From Anthopleura xanthogrammica (Eukaryota; Cnidaria; Anthozoa; Actiniaria; Actiniidae), in NCBI GenBank assembly GCA_964019055.1, contig OZ025212.1, positions 4,678,766 through 4,742,765 of the forward strand: 64,000 bases of DNA, read 5' to 3'. The notes under the pieces are model-generated. The model saw only the letters and a program-made list of their open reading frames with translations. It did no database searches and was not told the DNA's origin. A program made the position numbers and the translations under genes. Shown in pieces: positions 1 through 20,725 of this stretch (position 1 is the first letter of the stretch; every line of letters begins with the position of its first letter).

Positions 1-6412
<6,412 letters not shown>

Positions 6413-9400
6413 TATCCCTCAATCTTAATTACTTTCCTACAAGGATAACACGAACAAGGAAAGAAAAATAATTCTTAGTGCTGATTCGAAGTGGTCTTAC
6501 TGTGCCGTTACGCATAGGCTAATGTTATTCTAAGATCGTTGTAGAAAAACATCACTGTTCTAAATCAAAGTCGATGTTAAGGACGATTTATTAGATGAAC
6601 AAAATCTATTGAAAAAAATAGTCTAAATTTATTATATTACGCTGCAGTTAAGACATTTTTTGGGCTCCCTGTGTCGGTAACAGGAAGCCCAACCAGTGGT
6701 CCTATCCCAGCTGTGTGTAGATTAGATAATGGGCTTTAATCACACGGCGGTCATGTTTATTCCCATGAGAGCGAAAACGTTTGTTTGGAACGTTCTGAAA
6801 CGCCTCCAAGCAAGGGCAAGGGGACCCAAGGGATTATTAAAAAACCTATTGCTGCAACCCAAATATGGCCGCTGTGTGATGAAAGCGAATCGCATAATTT
6901 CAACACACCGTAAAAATCTTACTTTATTCCTGACAGAATTTACATTCTTTTCGGATGATTTTTAATAGTTTTTCTTTTCTGATCGAAGTTCAAGGCCACT
7001 AGCAACCAACCAATATATTCTATAGTGCTTAATCTTCGACCTTCGAATAGGACGAAAACATATGATTATAGAGCTTTTAAGTAATTTGACGTCAATCGAA
7101 TGTAAAAACAGCTTCCGGGTTCAAAACGAAAAGTAGTTCTATGAAGATTTTTCTTACTTTTTCTTCATGACAAGATTTGTTGTCCTAAGTTCTATTATTT
7201 CAGGTGGGGGTTAAATTATTGAGTACGTTTTTCACTTATTTTAGCGGTATTTTTGAGCAGTTGGAGCCGGAAATACGTCACAACTTAACAGCTCTATAGT
7301 GTCCCTCGAGTAGTTATGGAGCGGTTTCGCGGCGGCGGCCATATTGTGGGGCAAAATTAAGCCTTATAGAATTTTCTCCTTTGGTTATCGAATAAAATCT
7401 CTTTTCATGCAAAAATATGCATCGTACCTGCCCTCCACTATGGCTGCCGTAAAGCCTCTCTTAATAGTTCTTTCAATTCTGAGTGGAGGTCAAGTTGGTG
7501 GGAAAAAAATATAGAACTTTAACATCCCAAGGAATGATTGCTCTCTCACTCCAATTTAATCTCCACTGTGGAGAGGGCTAATATGGCAGCAACCTCTTCC
7601 ATCAACCTCTGCTCCACAGCTTTCTATATTTATTCACTTGAGCTGCAAGTCTCCAATGCTATCCTATGCGTGTATCTAGCTGCATAATAAGCGATAATAA
7701 GCGATTTTGCATGCGATGTCGCTAAGACAAAATCGCACTGCGTGGCCACCCGTGTGGGGTTCGTAGCGCGCGACGTCGCAAAAGTAGAACTCGTTTCTAC
7801 TTTTTGCGACTTCGCATGCAACGTCGCACGGGTGGTCACACGGTGCGATCTCATTTATACGACATCGCATGAAAAACTTGCATAGTGTATCTGCATTTTA
7901 ATATAAAGAAATAGATATTCAATCGAACTCTTGCGTCATGATTAGAAACTTATCAAGAATTATTATGATTTCTTTGATCAATATATTATGGTCTTGACCG
8001 CAATTGTTGTTATACGTTATTTTTGTAAATATTCTTATTCAAATGTAAATTTTAACATGTTAGATTTTAGGAGCTGTTTGCATGAGCAGTTTGATCGTAC
8101 CGCCCGTGGGAATTCTTTAGTTTTTGGTATCCCTTCAAGAAAAGATTGTCTTTAGTTCGTACTAATGTGACCTCTCACCTTCATGTAAAACATCATTTAC
8201 GTTTACATAAAGATGGGGAAAAGCAAGTTTTAGGTATGAGTGGGAAACATACGGCGCTGTCTTTGAGGTACGGACAAACGATGCGATTTTTTCATGCGAC
8301 GTTGCATGATGCAAAAGTTAGAGATCGCACCGTGTGACCACCGTACGAACATTGAAATGGCTTCTCATTGTCTTCCCGTAACTCATCCAACACAACGCGT
8401 AGTTATGATTATTGTAAATGTGCGGACACAAGATGCGATTTTTCTTACGACGTTGCATGCGATGTAGCAAAAACTCGTAGATCGAACAGTTTAACCACCC
8501 GTGCGACGTTGACGGTGAGATTCGTCGCGCGCGACATCTCAAAAATAGATCTCGTTTCTATTTTTTTGCAACGTCCCATGCAACTTTGCACGGGTCACAC
8601 GGTGCGATCTCTAATTTTTCACGGCGACGTGACAGCAACATCGCATGAGAAATCGCATCGCGTGTCTACAAATTTAGCGTATCGTAGGTGCTCTAACAAG
8701 ACTTTTCTTCTTCAAAGAACAGCAAAAGTAAAAGGATTAGCACTAGCAGTAGGATCAACCTACCTTCATGTAAACAGCCACGAAATTAGTCCAGATTTCA
8801 CAGAAATTTGAGAGCAACTCTAGATCTAGTCTTGTCGGCGTTTAGTTTAGTTGCGCGCTAGTCCCATTGCAAGGGAGTAAAATCATGATGATCCACATTA
8901 TATTATAAATAGGTAAAACAGTCACTTGCTATTATATGATATAGATATAGTAGTTTAAATAGATTATAAGGCTGCATGTGCACTAATAATATAAATTATG
9001 AAGATATCTAAATATTGAATTGAAAATTAATTGATCTGGGTAGAATGAAAATAAATATATAAAAACTTACATGTATTATTCTTGAAATAACTTCTCGGTT
9101 CATTTTTTGATTTTTTTCCATTGAAAAATTTATGGGTATTCGAATTCATCTGGTATCGAATGGGAATGTAAACGAAGGATCAATGAATAGGACTGAAAAG
9201 AAAAAGAAAGAATTAAAGAAAGAAAAAAGAGTATGGGTGAACTAAATAGAAAAATAGGAAAAATAAAAAGTGTAAACGGGTAAGAAAACGAAATGAATAA
9301 GAAACAGCGCGAAAGGAAAAATCCCTCAACGATAAAGGGAAATAAAGAATTAAAGAAGTGGTTTGGTAAATCAGTAGAAAATGTGAAACGTGCATGGAAA

Positions 9401-12400
9401 GTGGAAACGGGAGAAAAAGGGAAGAAGAAAAAACCAAGTGAGGGAAAGAAAGCCGCGAAGCGAAAGACGGACACCAAGAAAAGAAAGAAGGAAATATTAG
9501 AAGAAAAGAAAGAAAGAAAAACAAACAAATAAAAAAAGCTCAAACCTTGAGTGTTTTAGTTTTGCGGCCTCTGTTAAGTGGCCTCAGTGCAGCTCAATCC
9601 AAAACATTACCAGCCAAAACAACATCCTCATACAAAAGCTCCTTGAAACCCCACTGTGGTTTAGTCTATAGAAAAACAATAAACAGCGATCCTGCATGGG
9701 GGTTTTGTTATCCAGTTCCCTTCAGTCTTCCTGCTGCGAAATGTAGTTCACTTGGAGGAGACATCAAAGGTTGACTTCGAATCCAAGTCCATCGGCTGAC
9801 AGGTCAATAGAGCTAGCGTCTTTTACAATTGAACTAATAGAGGCAAAGACCCTTTTTAATTATGACCATAACTGAAATAAAAATGAAATAAAATATCTCA
9901 CTCAGGGTCTAAAATAAATCATAAAAAAGCGGTACTTGAATGTAGACTGAAGTCAAAAAAAATTTTAAACAAAAATTATTCCTTTCAATTTTTACCTTTT
10001 TTTTGTTGTCATTTTGTAGTATATTTTCTTGTTTTTATTCTTTGTTTGACGGTTGTATGTATTAACCTTTATTAACTTGCCGGTTAGATTCATTAAATTT
10101 TCTTAAGTCAACAAATCTTTTGTAGATCAAAAGCCGACTTGGATGAAATTTATCAGTTGGGCAGCAAAATGGCTTCCAAGGGAAAGGGGATTTGCGAGGA
10201 ATCAAGAAGGTTACAATTTAGTCATGGTTTTAGTCCAGGCAAGGAAAAAAATTAAGCTTCTAAAACACCTCAGTCGAAGATACAGTCCTTAATACACCTG
10301 CGGACAGTATTTTTAGTTAAAATATTGCGCAATACTCAGCTCTTCCTGTCTATATGGTTTCCAGAAAAGTCGATCAATCGGCATTGATTTTTGAGATCGG
10401 TTCAATGGCACCAAAATGCAAAAGACAAAAAAATCGTTGTCTGATTATATAGACGCAAAGCAAAGAGTATCAGTGATGACATTGAAATCAGCCGGTATTG
10501 TCGCTTTACGCAATCTGCAAGTGCCTTGAAGGTTAATTCGCGTAAGCCACTCTCGATTAACAAATTTTTCTCTTCATTTTCGGCTGATACGAAAACTCAA
10601 AACCAATCGGATAGCAAGGTATTATTTGTTTGTAGAGACAATATTGTACAGATCAAATGATTAGAACCACAACACATGAATGGTCGTAACACTACTCATT
10701 AATTCAATTTTAATGAAATGCAAAAATGAACCGCCAAAGTAGATTGGACCGACCATCGAGAATTTTCATATCAGACCACTTCACAAATAGAACACGGCAT
10801 TGACTGTTGGATCACGATCATTTGGTTTTCGTTCCAGTGTGCTTTCTATAGCGTAGACGGTGAGTGCTTTCCTTCATTTTGCCTTAATTCCTTATAAATA
10901 CCTTGATCTTAGTACCGATTAGAATTCTACAACTTCGACAATGAGTTGAAATCCTTTTTTTGATCCCGTTGAACGATGCACTGATGTTTGGAGTTCAAAG
11001 TGAAATTAATAAAGTCGCATCACAACAAGAGTTCGAATAAATCATCTTAAAGTTTATAGGTTAGATTGCTGGGTAATTCACCGCAAACTAAGATTATTTT
11101 TTTATTAGTTTGTTTATTCAATTTTCTTCTGGGATCGACGGTGAAGTGCTTTTTTTCACGAGCATTGAAATTCAAAATGCACAATTCGAAAGATTCGAGC
11201 CGAATTAACAAATATCGTTTCTACAGATCTTGGAGATTGCGATGTCAGTGTTTTCTGCAGACAGGGACGAGGTTTAAAACCATTATAGGGTATCTCACTG
11301 GATTGAAATTCTTAGACTCAATATTTACAATCAAAATTAGTCCAAGCCTAAAACACAAATGGCACATGGTGGCGGAACATTGATCTTTCAAATGTACTGC
11401 TGTCGGACTTTCATGTGTTTAGTGTGTTTATAACACTAGTCAGTTGATGATAAAGCTATCGCTGTAAAAGGCCACAAACGCCTCCTCAAGATTCGAGAAG
11501 TCACTCAAGGAATTCTCTTCTCAGCCCTCGACGAATATAATACACTATTAGACTCCAATACGAAAAGGAATTTCCCGTATTTTCCTAGGAAACTGATAAA
11601 AAAGACATTTCCCGCTAAGCTGTAGGGCTAAGCAGGTGTATAGACCTCGATATAAAGCACTGAATTACCCCGGAGTTTTCGATTTATTTGCAATTCCAGC
11701 CGTAGGAATAGAATGACAAAATAATTTCAGGTTGATAAATGGCGAGTTAATATGGCTTTTGTTTATTTTTGAAGTCGTTTGTAGCTAGTTGTAAACTCAA
11801 TCGTGTTCTTTTCTTAAGCAGACACTTGACTGAGGTTGTTGTTCCGAAGATGGCGATAGTTTTTTGGCGAAAAAATTAGATAACAAACGACAACCCTGAC
11901 AAAAAGATAGTTCATTCTAGGAGTTGTAAATGACATGCCATATTTATTAGCGGCCTACACATTCATTATTGTCTGTGACCTGTTTTTTTAAGAGAAAATT
12001 TAAACCTCATTTCCAGTGGCGGGTGGGAGTTTGCAAGTCTGCAGATTTGCCGTCGCTCAGTGGCAAGCACTTTGCTTTAATTCCTCTAAAATGCAACGTT
12101 ATTCACCATCGGACAAAAAAAGGACAATGCCCACCTAAGCATGTCTTAATTAATCATGCCTCCGAGAGAGAAAAAATATGAAATATTTAAGAACTACGAG
12201 TCAAAAAAGCGAGTAATATATGAGGAGAATTTCTTAATTTGGCCACAAGTTAGGTTCATGCTTTGTTGAGCATCCGGAAATCCTATCCGGCAATGTGATT
12301 GGTCCGTCGGGAAAACACGGGCAGGTGTGTTGACAAGTTATTGACACTTCAAACAATGGGAAGCCCGCTGAATGCTGCGGAAGCCAATCAAATGTCGATT

Positions 12401-12960
12401 TGAACCTGAGGCGGTGTCGATAGTTTGTAAAGCAGCAGAGATGGTGTCTTTGAAGACATCTGCCGTTTGAGAGGCCAAACTACCCAGATTAGTTCCTCTT
12501 TATCTTTATTCAGGAGTTCCAACACGTTCAAATTTCCCCATTTCTATTTATTCGGTTAATTGTATATCAGTGTACTGGCTATTACATAGTTCTCCAATAA
12601 TGGCGGGTTATTCATCTTTCGATATAATTATGATGGTTGATGGTTTTGATTAGAGAAGATTAGTCTCACAAGACAACAAGGTCGAAAAGGAGATCTTTGA
12701 CGATTAGCAACCAGCAAGTTTGGATAGAAAACCGAGGGGAATTTCTGGATTATGGATAAGTGTTATTGTTAGAGGAGGTATGCACTATTCTTATTGAAAT
12801 CTATACAGGTTTAAACGTATATTCAATATAGCGAAGTTGTCGACTAAATGAAGATGTATCGGTCCATGCATGTAAAATACGTTTTGTACACAGGGCATTT
12901 TTTATGACCATTTGTTTTAGTCATCGCGGATAGCTACTAATCACTGCCTAACCTTCAGTT
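6413..12960. other. Gene-poor spacer between PLEKHH and the first SERTA gene
   Basis: I find no ORF with recognisable protein similarity. It holds GC-rich inverted words at 7.6-8.7 kb and a purine-rich low-complexity stretch at about 9180-9540 (gaaa-rich on the + strand). Otherwise it is AT-rich unique-looking sequence. Near 12290-12310 there is an inverted CCAAT motif (gattgg). A splice-donor-like gaggtatgc at 12776-12784 may end a 5' UTR exon of the SERTA gene; that is weak inference. Confidence 0.5.
7640..8690. repeat. Cluster of diverged inverted repeats (gcgacgtcgcatgc words)
   Basis: Words such as gcatgcgatgtcgc, gcatgcaacgtcgcacgggtg and cacacggtgcgatctc recur in both orientations at about 7710-7870, 8275-8335, 8430-8480 and 8550-8665. 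They read as several overlapping or nested copies of one inverted-repeat element. Related words occur at 29318-29480, 49905-50035 and 52930-53010. No protein-coding content was found. Confidence 0.6.
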
Positions 12961-14078
12961 ATGTGTTTTATCTTTCAAGACAAGCAGAATAGAAGGCCAT
13001 GTGAGATGACTGCCATTCTGCCAACTACGACTTTTCATGTGGCTTTTGGGATGGAAGAGCAGTGTTTGGATGACAGCTTTTTCACGGATGGATGGGATAA
13101 CTCAAGCGACGATTTTACTTTTCTCTGTGGTAATCTCGTGGAACAAGGTAAATGAATATTCTTAAGGATATCGGGAGTACTTAACGGTTTAAACCTGGAA
13201 AGAAGTACGGGCAAATGAACACGATATTGGAAGTCAACAAGTATTGAATGTACAAACTCGTGATTACATTGATCGATCTGGTGATCAGTCTTGTCAACTA
13301 CATCACCCACGTTCAAGCATTCAGCCAGTGATCAATATGTATTTGTCAACTATTTTTCCCCCAGTCAAAGGTTGAAAATCAAGCAAAGCTAACATATTGT
13401 TTATCATCGACAGTGTTTATAACTTTTGTTGAATGTTTGTCATTCGTGTTTGCAGACGCATTTCCCGCCAAAGATAAAGTCCCAAGAGGAATCAAGCGTA
13501 CGAGAGATGATAATGAAGTTGTACAAAACCCACAACAAGTCACCGATACATGCTCTCCTACCGCAACAAGGAGTAACTATTTAAACGGTTCAACGGATTC
13601 TCAACGACAAGGGAGATTTTTAATTCAAGTGTCGTTCGAAAAACTCCGTCGCGTGGAGGACCCGGAATCTTCGCTTCGGCGCTCTGTTTTGATAAATAAT
13701 ACTTTGAAACTTGTTCATAGCGAAATCTATGGAGTTAAAAGCCCTTTTGGATTAACAAGTGCAATGACAATGAACGTAGACTCTCACGTTGTGGGGAACT
13801 CTCCTTTGAATCTACAACCTTCTAGGAAAAGAGCAAGACATTTTTTAAACGAAGTGAATATAAATTCTTGTTCTTGTAGACGGAAAGCGAGCGAGGGGGA
13901 TGGCACAATAACTCCAGAAGAAAAAAATTGTGAACGATGTACACTGGCACAAGTTTTGAACGAAGATCTTGAAGATGATGTTTTTCAAAATGAAAATATA
14001 CATTTGGAGAAAGAGTCTTCGATTTTTAGTGAATTGGACAGTGTTTTTCATAGCTTCGTATGCGCCTTGGAAACATAA
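12961..14078 (+). CDS. SERTA-domain protein (SERTAD-like), gene 1
   Basis: Two coding exons: 12961-13147 and 13456-14078, with a phase-1 junction. The start may be 12961 (269 aa) or the ATG at 13006 (254 aa); the latter begins MTAILP. The SERTA motif is at about residues 117-154 (FEKLRRVEDPESSLRRSVLI then NNTLKLVHSEI), matching the family pattern of a Leu-rich helix, LRRSVLI and NTL. Upstream is a basic GIKRTRDD motif like the KR-rich N-terminal motif of SERTAD1 that contacts cyclin A (family knowledge). The C-terminal third is acidic (NEDLEDDVF, FSELDSVFHSFV), as in the transactivation tails of SERTAD co-regulators. It is probably a nuclear transcriptional co-regulator. It faces a second SERTA gene across a 6.6-kb spacer. 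Confidence 0.85.
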
Positions 14079-15489
14079 ACGATATAGCTAATATATATAT
14101 GGTGAGCGATTCAAATAGCGTGACTCCAAGATACCATACATCAGATATATAGGATTATAATGGCTCAGGTACATCACGAAAGAGATTTAGCAGATCTATA
14201 GTGCTTTTGTAAGTACAATAATATTCTACTCATGTCCCACAGTAGCACAGCTTACATTTTTTCTCAGGCGTTTTAAAGGAATATCTTCACTCTTGTTAGA
14301 ACATTGTTATTCAGCATAGGAAAAATGCAAGTATTTTTTTGTCGATTAGTAAGTTCTGAATTATTATTATTATTAGCGAATTAGGTTCACTGAATCATCA
14401 ATGAATTTTATTATTGATTATAAATGTTTGGGAATGATTTTTTTCCTAAGAAATAGATATAATAACTAGGCATATAAGTATGTTCATTTAAATTTACCCC
14501 TAAATATTTATCATCCCAAAGTGGTTTTTCAAAGTGATTTTAAAGTCATAAATCTTATCACAAACCAAAATTAAATCTTTAAGAAATACAGAAATTTCAT
14601 GATTACTTAAGAGTAAATTATTTAGATGGAAGTTTGTATTAACTTGAAACATTTGGTTACACTGTTTCCATTTTAATTTCAAACCTTATTGTTTTTTTTT
14701 GTTGTTTTTTTTTTCTTGTTTTGTTTTTCTATTCATTAGGATCTTTAAAACCAACCAGTCATTAGTGCATTATTGATTGTAATGCACTACAAATTTTAAA
14801 CAACTGAGTTTTTTTACAGACATATTTTTGGAATGCTACTAGCATAATTTCTGTCTTCCTGAGTTCAGCCCATCCCTTCCTTTCCTGTTCAATCATAAAC
14901 CAAAAAAAAAAAAATGCCAGAAATCTGATTGGCTAATTCAGTTTCAGGGAGTTGATTTTTATGGTTACTATGGCAGTAACTTGAAATGTTTATAAATGAT
15001 TAAACAATATTTTAACTGGTATTTTTTGGGGTAACATTGTGACAAATAGCTCTCAATGTTTTCACCAGACAATCATTCCAATTAATTAATGATTTATTAG
15101 TAATTAATATTTTTATAAAATGATTCAAGTAAACTTCTCAAGTACTATATTAAAAAAGATGTTTATTTTAATAGGTACTCTATTCTATCATTTTTTTCAT
15201 GCAGTCCTGGAGGTATTTTTGCACTGTTGTTTTTCAATTAAAATCTAGATTATTATTCATAGACAGTCTGAGAATATGGAATGCCTAACCTTGACACTAA
15301 AGACATTTCTGATTTTCACAAGAATTTATGAATATTTAATTTCGATAAAACAGCTTGAAAGCTAGAGTTTGAGATAGATATTGGAATCTAAAGAAAAATT
15401 TATTCATTTATGCTATTTTCAGTTCAAGTTTGAATCTAAATTTTAGATTTTTTAGGTTTCATATTTCATGGAAGTTACAGCATAGACAT

Positions 15490-16110
15490 GGCTTTTTAAC
15501 ACTTGAATGGCTTCCAGTTTTGTTTTAAAAAAACATCGGTGTAGCCAATCAGAAAGAGAATACAAATTAAGAAATTTTAGGGTTTTTATGCCATGGATGC
15601 TGACACTAACATAGCTTGATTGAGCACTGAATTGGCTTCCCAGTTTTAAAAAGCCTAAAATTAGCCAATCAGATTGGAGAATATGAATTAGCAGTGGAAA
15701 TTGCAGGATAGGATGTCTAGGAGGAACCAACACTGAAATGGCTTCCCATTTTGTAAAAGCATAAAATTAGCCAGTTGAGTGGAGAATTAAGGCATGAAAT
15801 TGTAGTTTTCAAACGAAAAGAAAATTACAGCAGAGGCATGGCTTTGTCAAACACTGAGATGGCTTCCCACTTTTTAAAAACATAAGAATAGCCAGTTTGG
15901 CTGTAGAATAGGAATAAAATAGTGTTTTCATATGCAATGAAAATCACAACAACAGCATAGCTTTATCGGACACTGAAATGGCTTCCCACTTTTTAAAAAC
16001 ATGAAAATAGCCAGTTGGATTGGAGAATAGGCATAACATGTTTTCATATGGAAATTATAGCACTGATTTAGCTTGATTTAACACTGAAGTGGCTTCTCAG
16101 AGAAGTGGCT
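15490..16110. repeat. Degenerate tandem repeat, about 106-125 bp unit, 6 copies
   Basis: The block actga-atggcttcccactttt followed by aaaaacat-aaaatagccag and ggagaat recurs with the word tggctt at about 15508, 15633, 15739, 15860, 15979 and 16090. Spacing varies between 106 and 125 bp, and units differ by point changes and indels. It lies 1.4 kb downstream of SERTA gene 1. Confidence 0.75.
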
Positions 16111-16536
16111 TTCCATTTTGCAAAGGCATGTTTCATGGTTTGATAAAATTATTGTTTGCATGGTTTTTATGTAGTTATCTCTAAATGCCTTGGTAAACAC
16201 TACAATTTCTCAGGAAAAAATTGTTGCAGGTTGTATGTGTGTTTTTCATGTTTGACATCCCCTAGTGCAACTTGAATTTTTTATCCCTTTTGATCTGGCT
16301 TCTACTTTCTGCAACAACTTTTTGTAAAAATTTACACGTAACATGTCCTGCAGCTTGCAATTAGAGTGGGCGCATGAGCCAATCATTTGTTTATTTTTTA
16401 TTCAAATTACATGCGGAACTTGAAGCAATTTTTCACGAGACAAATTGCAACTGAAATCATTCATGTGACTTGGTCCAGTGCATGAGCAACCTTCAACAAT
16501 ATTTTTCATGAGACAAGATGTATGTAACGCCTTAAT

Positions 16537-16744
16537 AGTCCCATTCACAGTTCCCTGCACCATCTTGAAAGGTAGCTGTGGCTTTGCAGCGAAGCAAGTC
16601 GAACATAGAACTTGCAATGATAGAGACATGAATAATTGTCCAAGGTGTTAAAAAAGGTCTCTATCACTGCAAGCTCACCGATCATCTCACTTCAATGCAA
16701 AGGCACGGCTACCTTTAGATGGTGCAGGGAACTGTGAAGGGACT
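16537..16744. mobile_element. Inverted-repeat element, copy 1 (partner at 52498)
   Basis: The left arm 16537-16588 (agtcccattcacagttccct, then gcaccatcttgaaaggtagc) is the reverse complement of the right arm 16695-16744 (ggctacctttagatggtgca, then gggaactgtgaagggact). The stretch 16638-16750 also matches 52498-52608 with few differences (shared words aaggtgttaaaaaaggt, gatgcaaaggcac, ggctaccttt). Non-autonomous DNA element likely. Confidence 0.7.
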
Positions 16745-17781
16745 ATTTGCACTGATGTGCATTTTATATCAATCGACGTTACCATAGTAATAATAAATAA
16801 ATCATAGTAATAGTAAGTGAATATTTACCTTCTTCCACACTCATTACCATTTGGGAATCCAGACTACCAGCCATAGAGGAGGTAATGGGAATTTTGGAAT
16901 GCCTCTTCAAATTCTATCAAACCATGAAACAATCTCTGAGCTGACACAAGTCAGGGTGTCATATACGATCAAAGTTTGCAGAGAAATCAAGAATTCAACT
17001 GTAAACAAATTATTTTGCTTGAAAACCATTTAAAAAAAACAGACTGAATAACAACCTAGAGGGAAAAAAGAACCATGTAGATATTATCTATTATCCAAAA
17101 AAAGGTTATATACTTATATACATCTATAATATACATAGATATGTATTAGATACAGATTCTATTTACATTTGTAATACTACAATATTTATGTACTCTATAT
17201 GTGAGATATTAAAATGCATTAAAATATATGTGCATTATTTGAGATTGCATTTCTGTATAAACTCGGGTAAGTTGTTTGAAGAGTAATATAAGTAAAATTA
17301 TGTATTATCAGGGATCATGGAGGGTAATTTTGATTGGCAGGTAAGATAATGACCACCAATGGTGGGAAATCTAGGGGATTGGAATTTTTGGAATTGAGAC
17401 CCTCGGGGGAAATGATTTCCAGTATTTTTAGGGGCATTCGCAACATATTTATTGAATATTTGTAAAGTTTGTGCCAATTACTTGACCTGTATTTGCTCAA
17501 TTTTTTTTTTCACACAGAAAAGGTTGCTTGATATTTTTTTGAGGTTTAAGAGCTTGCTCGAATTTTTTTTTGGGGATTTATGCAACCCCACATCACCTAT
17601 CTTATGGTCTGTCACTAATGGGTTTTGCTGGGTTTTGAAAGGTGTTTCTCAGGGTAACACTTCAGAGTTCTGCTGTGCAGTGGGGACCTTTCACAGGGTG
17701 GCACAGGGGTTACATGTGATGCATAATTCAGTCTTTTGGAACCATGATTTGTGAAATTCAAAAAAATGAGTCTGTGACTGT

Positions 17782-18120
17782 ATGTATGTATAACTTTATT
17801 TAAACACGGAAAATCATCAGTCAATATTTACAAAATTAAAAAATGAAATAGCTACTGTTTTACATGATTGCCGTGTGGGAATCTCATAAATTAAGAGAGG
17901 CCTGGTTCAATTTAGATTTAAAACTTGCTAAGGAACCAGAGTTTCTAATATTTTCGGGTAAACCGTTCCATATTTTGGCACCACTGTAACTAAAAGACCT
18001 TTTCAGGTAATTAGTACGTGGTTTAGGTAAATTTAATTTGCCATCATTGTTTCGTAAGTCATACTTGGTGCTACGGGGATGGAACAAATCATTTAGGTAC
18101 GCCGGGGCAAGACTCATGAA
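17782..18120 (-). mobile_element. Non-LTR retrotransposon 3' fragment (RT C-terminus and tail)
   Basis: On the minus strand, 18117-17884 encodes 77 residues of the conserved extreme C-terminus of CR1/L2-like LINE ORF2 (DLRNNDGKLNLPKPRTNYLK, then FSYSGAKIWNGLPENIRNS). About 100 bp of 3' UTR follow, ending in aataaagtta and then tacatacatac. It is a 5'-truncated insertion; the polymerase core is absent. Confidence 0.85.
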
Positions 18121-20725
18121 TTTCAGCCCCCCTCTCCCTCGTTATATTTGATTTGCTTATTTAGAAGACTGATTCGTGAAAACTCGTATTACACGCTAAA
18201 TCCTCGTATCAAGGTTATTCATTAATAATTATTGTGTTTCATGATTCTTAAATTTATGAAAAAATTGTCTGTGATTTGTGATTGATACCCCCTGTGCCAC
18301 CCTGTTTATGAGCTATTATTATTATTAATTTTTTTTATGAAGTCTGGTCAAGTTAATAAGGGAGAAGGGATGCTTTTTAAGATAATTTTGGTGATAACAA
18401 AGGGACAAATTATGAATTTTAGTGTCAATCAAATTAAGCCAGATGTCATGACAATGAGTGTACTGTCACTAAACTCATGCACAGGGTAGAGAGGCTGCAC
18501 ATGAACATGCCCATGAATGTCATAATTGGATGATCTAAATACAGACACAAGAAGAGGGTGGCAGCATTCCCCCACTTTGCTCTAAGAAAAAAGACCAGCT
18601 TCATGTAGCCATGTTCGAAGTAATGAAACCTAAGAGAATGACAAATAGTCATTCTGAAGACCTCCATGCTGAAATCAGGAGCATAGCATTTTGTTGCAGG
18701 CCACAAACCCCTCAGCATCTGATTATACCTAATATAACTGGGTGGATTATTCTGGGTAACTAGTTTTATATGGACCTCAAAAAGATTTAAAGGTCTCTCA
18801 ATCTATGGTCTGTGGTGAAAGTTATTGAGCCCTATAATTAGCATACTGTTTAATTTGGCAGTGACTCAATACTGAAAGTAAAAGTGAAAATGAAAATGTG
18901 AAAAAACTACAAGTAATCAAAATCTGGGTAAGCAAATCTTATTGAACAAATTAGAATTTTGCAATGACTTTAGGAAAAAAATGAAAAATTCTTGGTTTCA
19001 AAAAAAAAAAAAAAAAAAAAAAACAACAATAGGTTGTACCGAAACAGGAAGTCTGAAGAACTACAAGAAAAACCATCCAGCCCAATAAGATCATGATTTT
19101 ATTTTCTAAACAGAAAAGCGCAATGCTCTACAGAGTTAAAAAAATTGCCGATTTTAAGCAATCAATTGTTAGGATTTTGTCATTAATAAATTCATTTTTA
19201 AAGCTGGATATATTATCTTAAATAATTTTGTTTTTGATTTAAAGGAACATTTACTGTTGTTCTTACCAAATCTTAAGTTCCTGTTTAGGTTTTTGCAGGA
19301 TTTCTAAATATAAAAATTATACAAGAAAATATAATTCAGATGATTCCAAAGGGGAAAAAAATGAAATAAAATCAAAAATATATATATTTAAGAATCTAAT
19401 TATCTCAACTTAGGTATAATTGAATAAAATGTAAGAATTTTCAGCTTCCCTTTTCAACTTTTGAACAAAAAAAAAATTACAATGGACAGAGAATTTTAGT
19501 TATTCACACATTTTGAAATTCAAAGCATTTAAATGGTAAAATAAAAAAAAATTTCTTAAAGGTAGTTTAAATCAAAATATAGATCAAATTTGAATATAAT
19601 AATAATTAATCTAATAGGAACCTTAGTAAAAATGCTTATGGGTGATAAAGCTTTTCAAATTTGTAAGGAAAGAGCTTGTTAGAGTTATTCTATAAGGGAT
19701 ACAGTAAGTCAGACGTTTGATTTAGGTAGCTAGTTGAATTTACATATTTTTATTTTTATACCAATGGCCCTGGTTTGCCGCTCGGCAACCAGGATGGTTA
19801 GTATTGTGATAGTAAATTCTTCCTATACTCTTATATTAAATTTTCACTTGTTATCTTGAGTATTATTATCAATAATCCTTGCGTCAAATGAATTAACAAA
19901 TTAAAAACAAGTGTAGCACTCAAAAAATAATCCAACACAATTATTATTATCATAAATTTTTATTGTGTTAAAGCTATAACAAATGTATTTATTACAATCT
20001 AGTTGGAAATATGGATAATTTATTTATTAAAAAATTGCTTTTCTACTATACAAATTTGAAGCTATACAACCTACTATGGACAATACATAATAAAAGTTCT
20101 AATGCTACTATGAGCAGAAATATTCAGTGATGCCAAATTTTGGCTCAGCTGAATGCTATAATATTTATAGTTTTAATTTATATCATATCTGTACAATATG
20201 TCTAGTATGTCTTTATAAACATTGGGATTCAATACATTATTTTTATGAATTCCCAGTTTTGATACTTCAACGAGAAGCTAATCTGCTAATAAATATCCTA
20301 TGCTTTGGAATATTTTAAGGCTAAAGTGTTTATAGAAGTATGTATATTTATATATGCAAAAAAATAGATTCCTACTGGCCATTTTTGAATGTCATAAAAT
20401 ATTCATCTAGGAAAAGGACGGCCAAAACTCGAGACTAGTAAATTTGAAATATAAATAGCTCTAGTCTCGCTAAATGACCACTTCGTAGTGTTTGCAGAAA
20501 AAGTGTTAATACTAAACTGTTTTTAAAAGGCGACTGACTTTTTCCTAAAGTTTGTTTTTAAAAAAAATTGGAAAAGAAAAGCTTTTGAAGCGATGCGAAA
20601 AGGCTAGTAAGCGATGTCCAAAGAAACCATTTCGGTGTCAGAATTAATGAGGTTCTAAATCTTGAACGAATCAGAAACAGATTCAAAAAGATTGTTATAC
20701 TTTGATGATCTTGGTTCGTTTTTTT

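Larger units (their letters stand above)
14079..20725. other. AT-rich spacer between convergent SERTA genes
   Basis: No gene recognised. It contains a degenerate 106-125-bp tandem repeat (15.5-16.1 kb), a hairpin element (16.5-16.75 kb), a LINE 3' fragment (17.8-18.1 kb), a poly-A run at about 18999-19022, and long AT-rich stretches that probably include both 3' UTRs. Confidence 0.6.

Noticed and set aside
9130..9543. Phe/Ser-rich 137-aa and Lys-rich 79-aa ORFs
   Set aside because: Low-complexity purine/pyrimidine tract; no domain-like pattern and no splice context.
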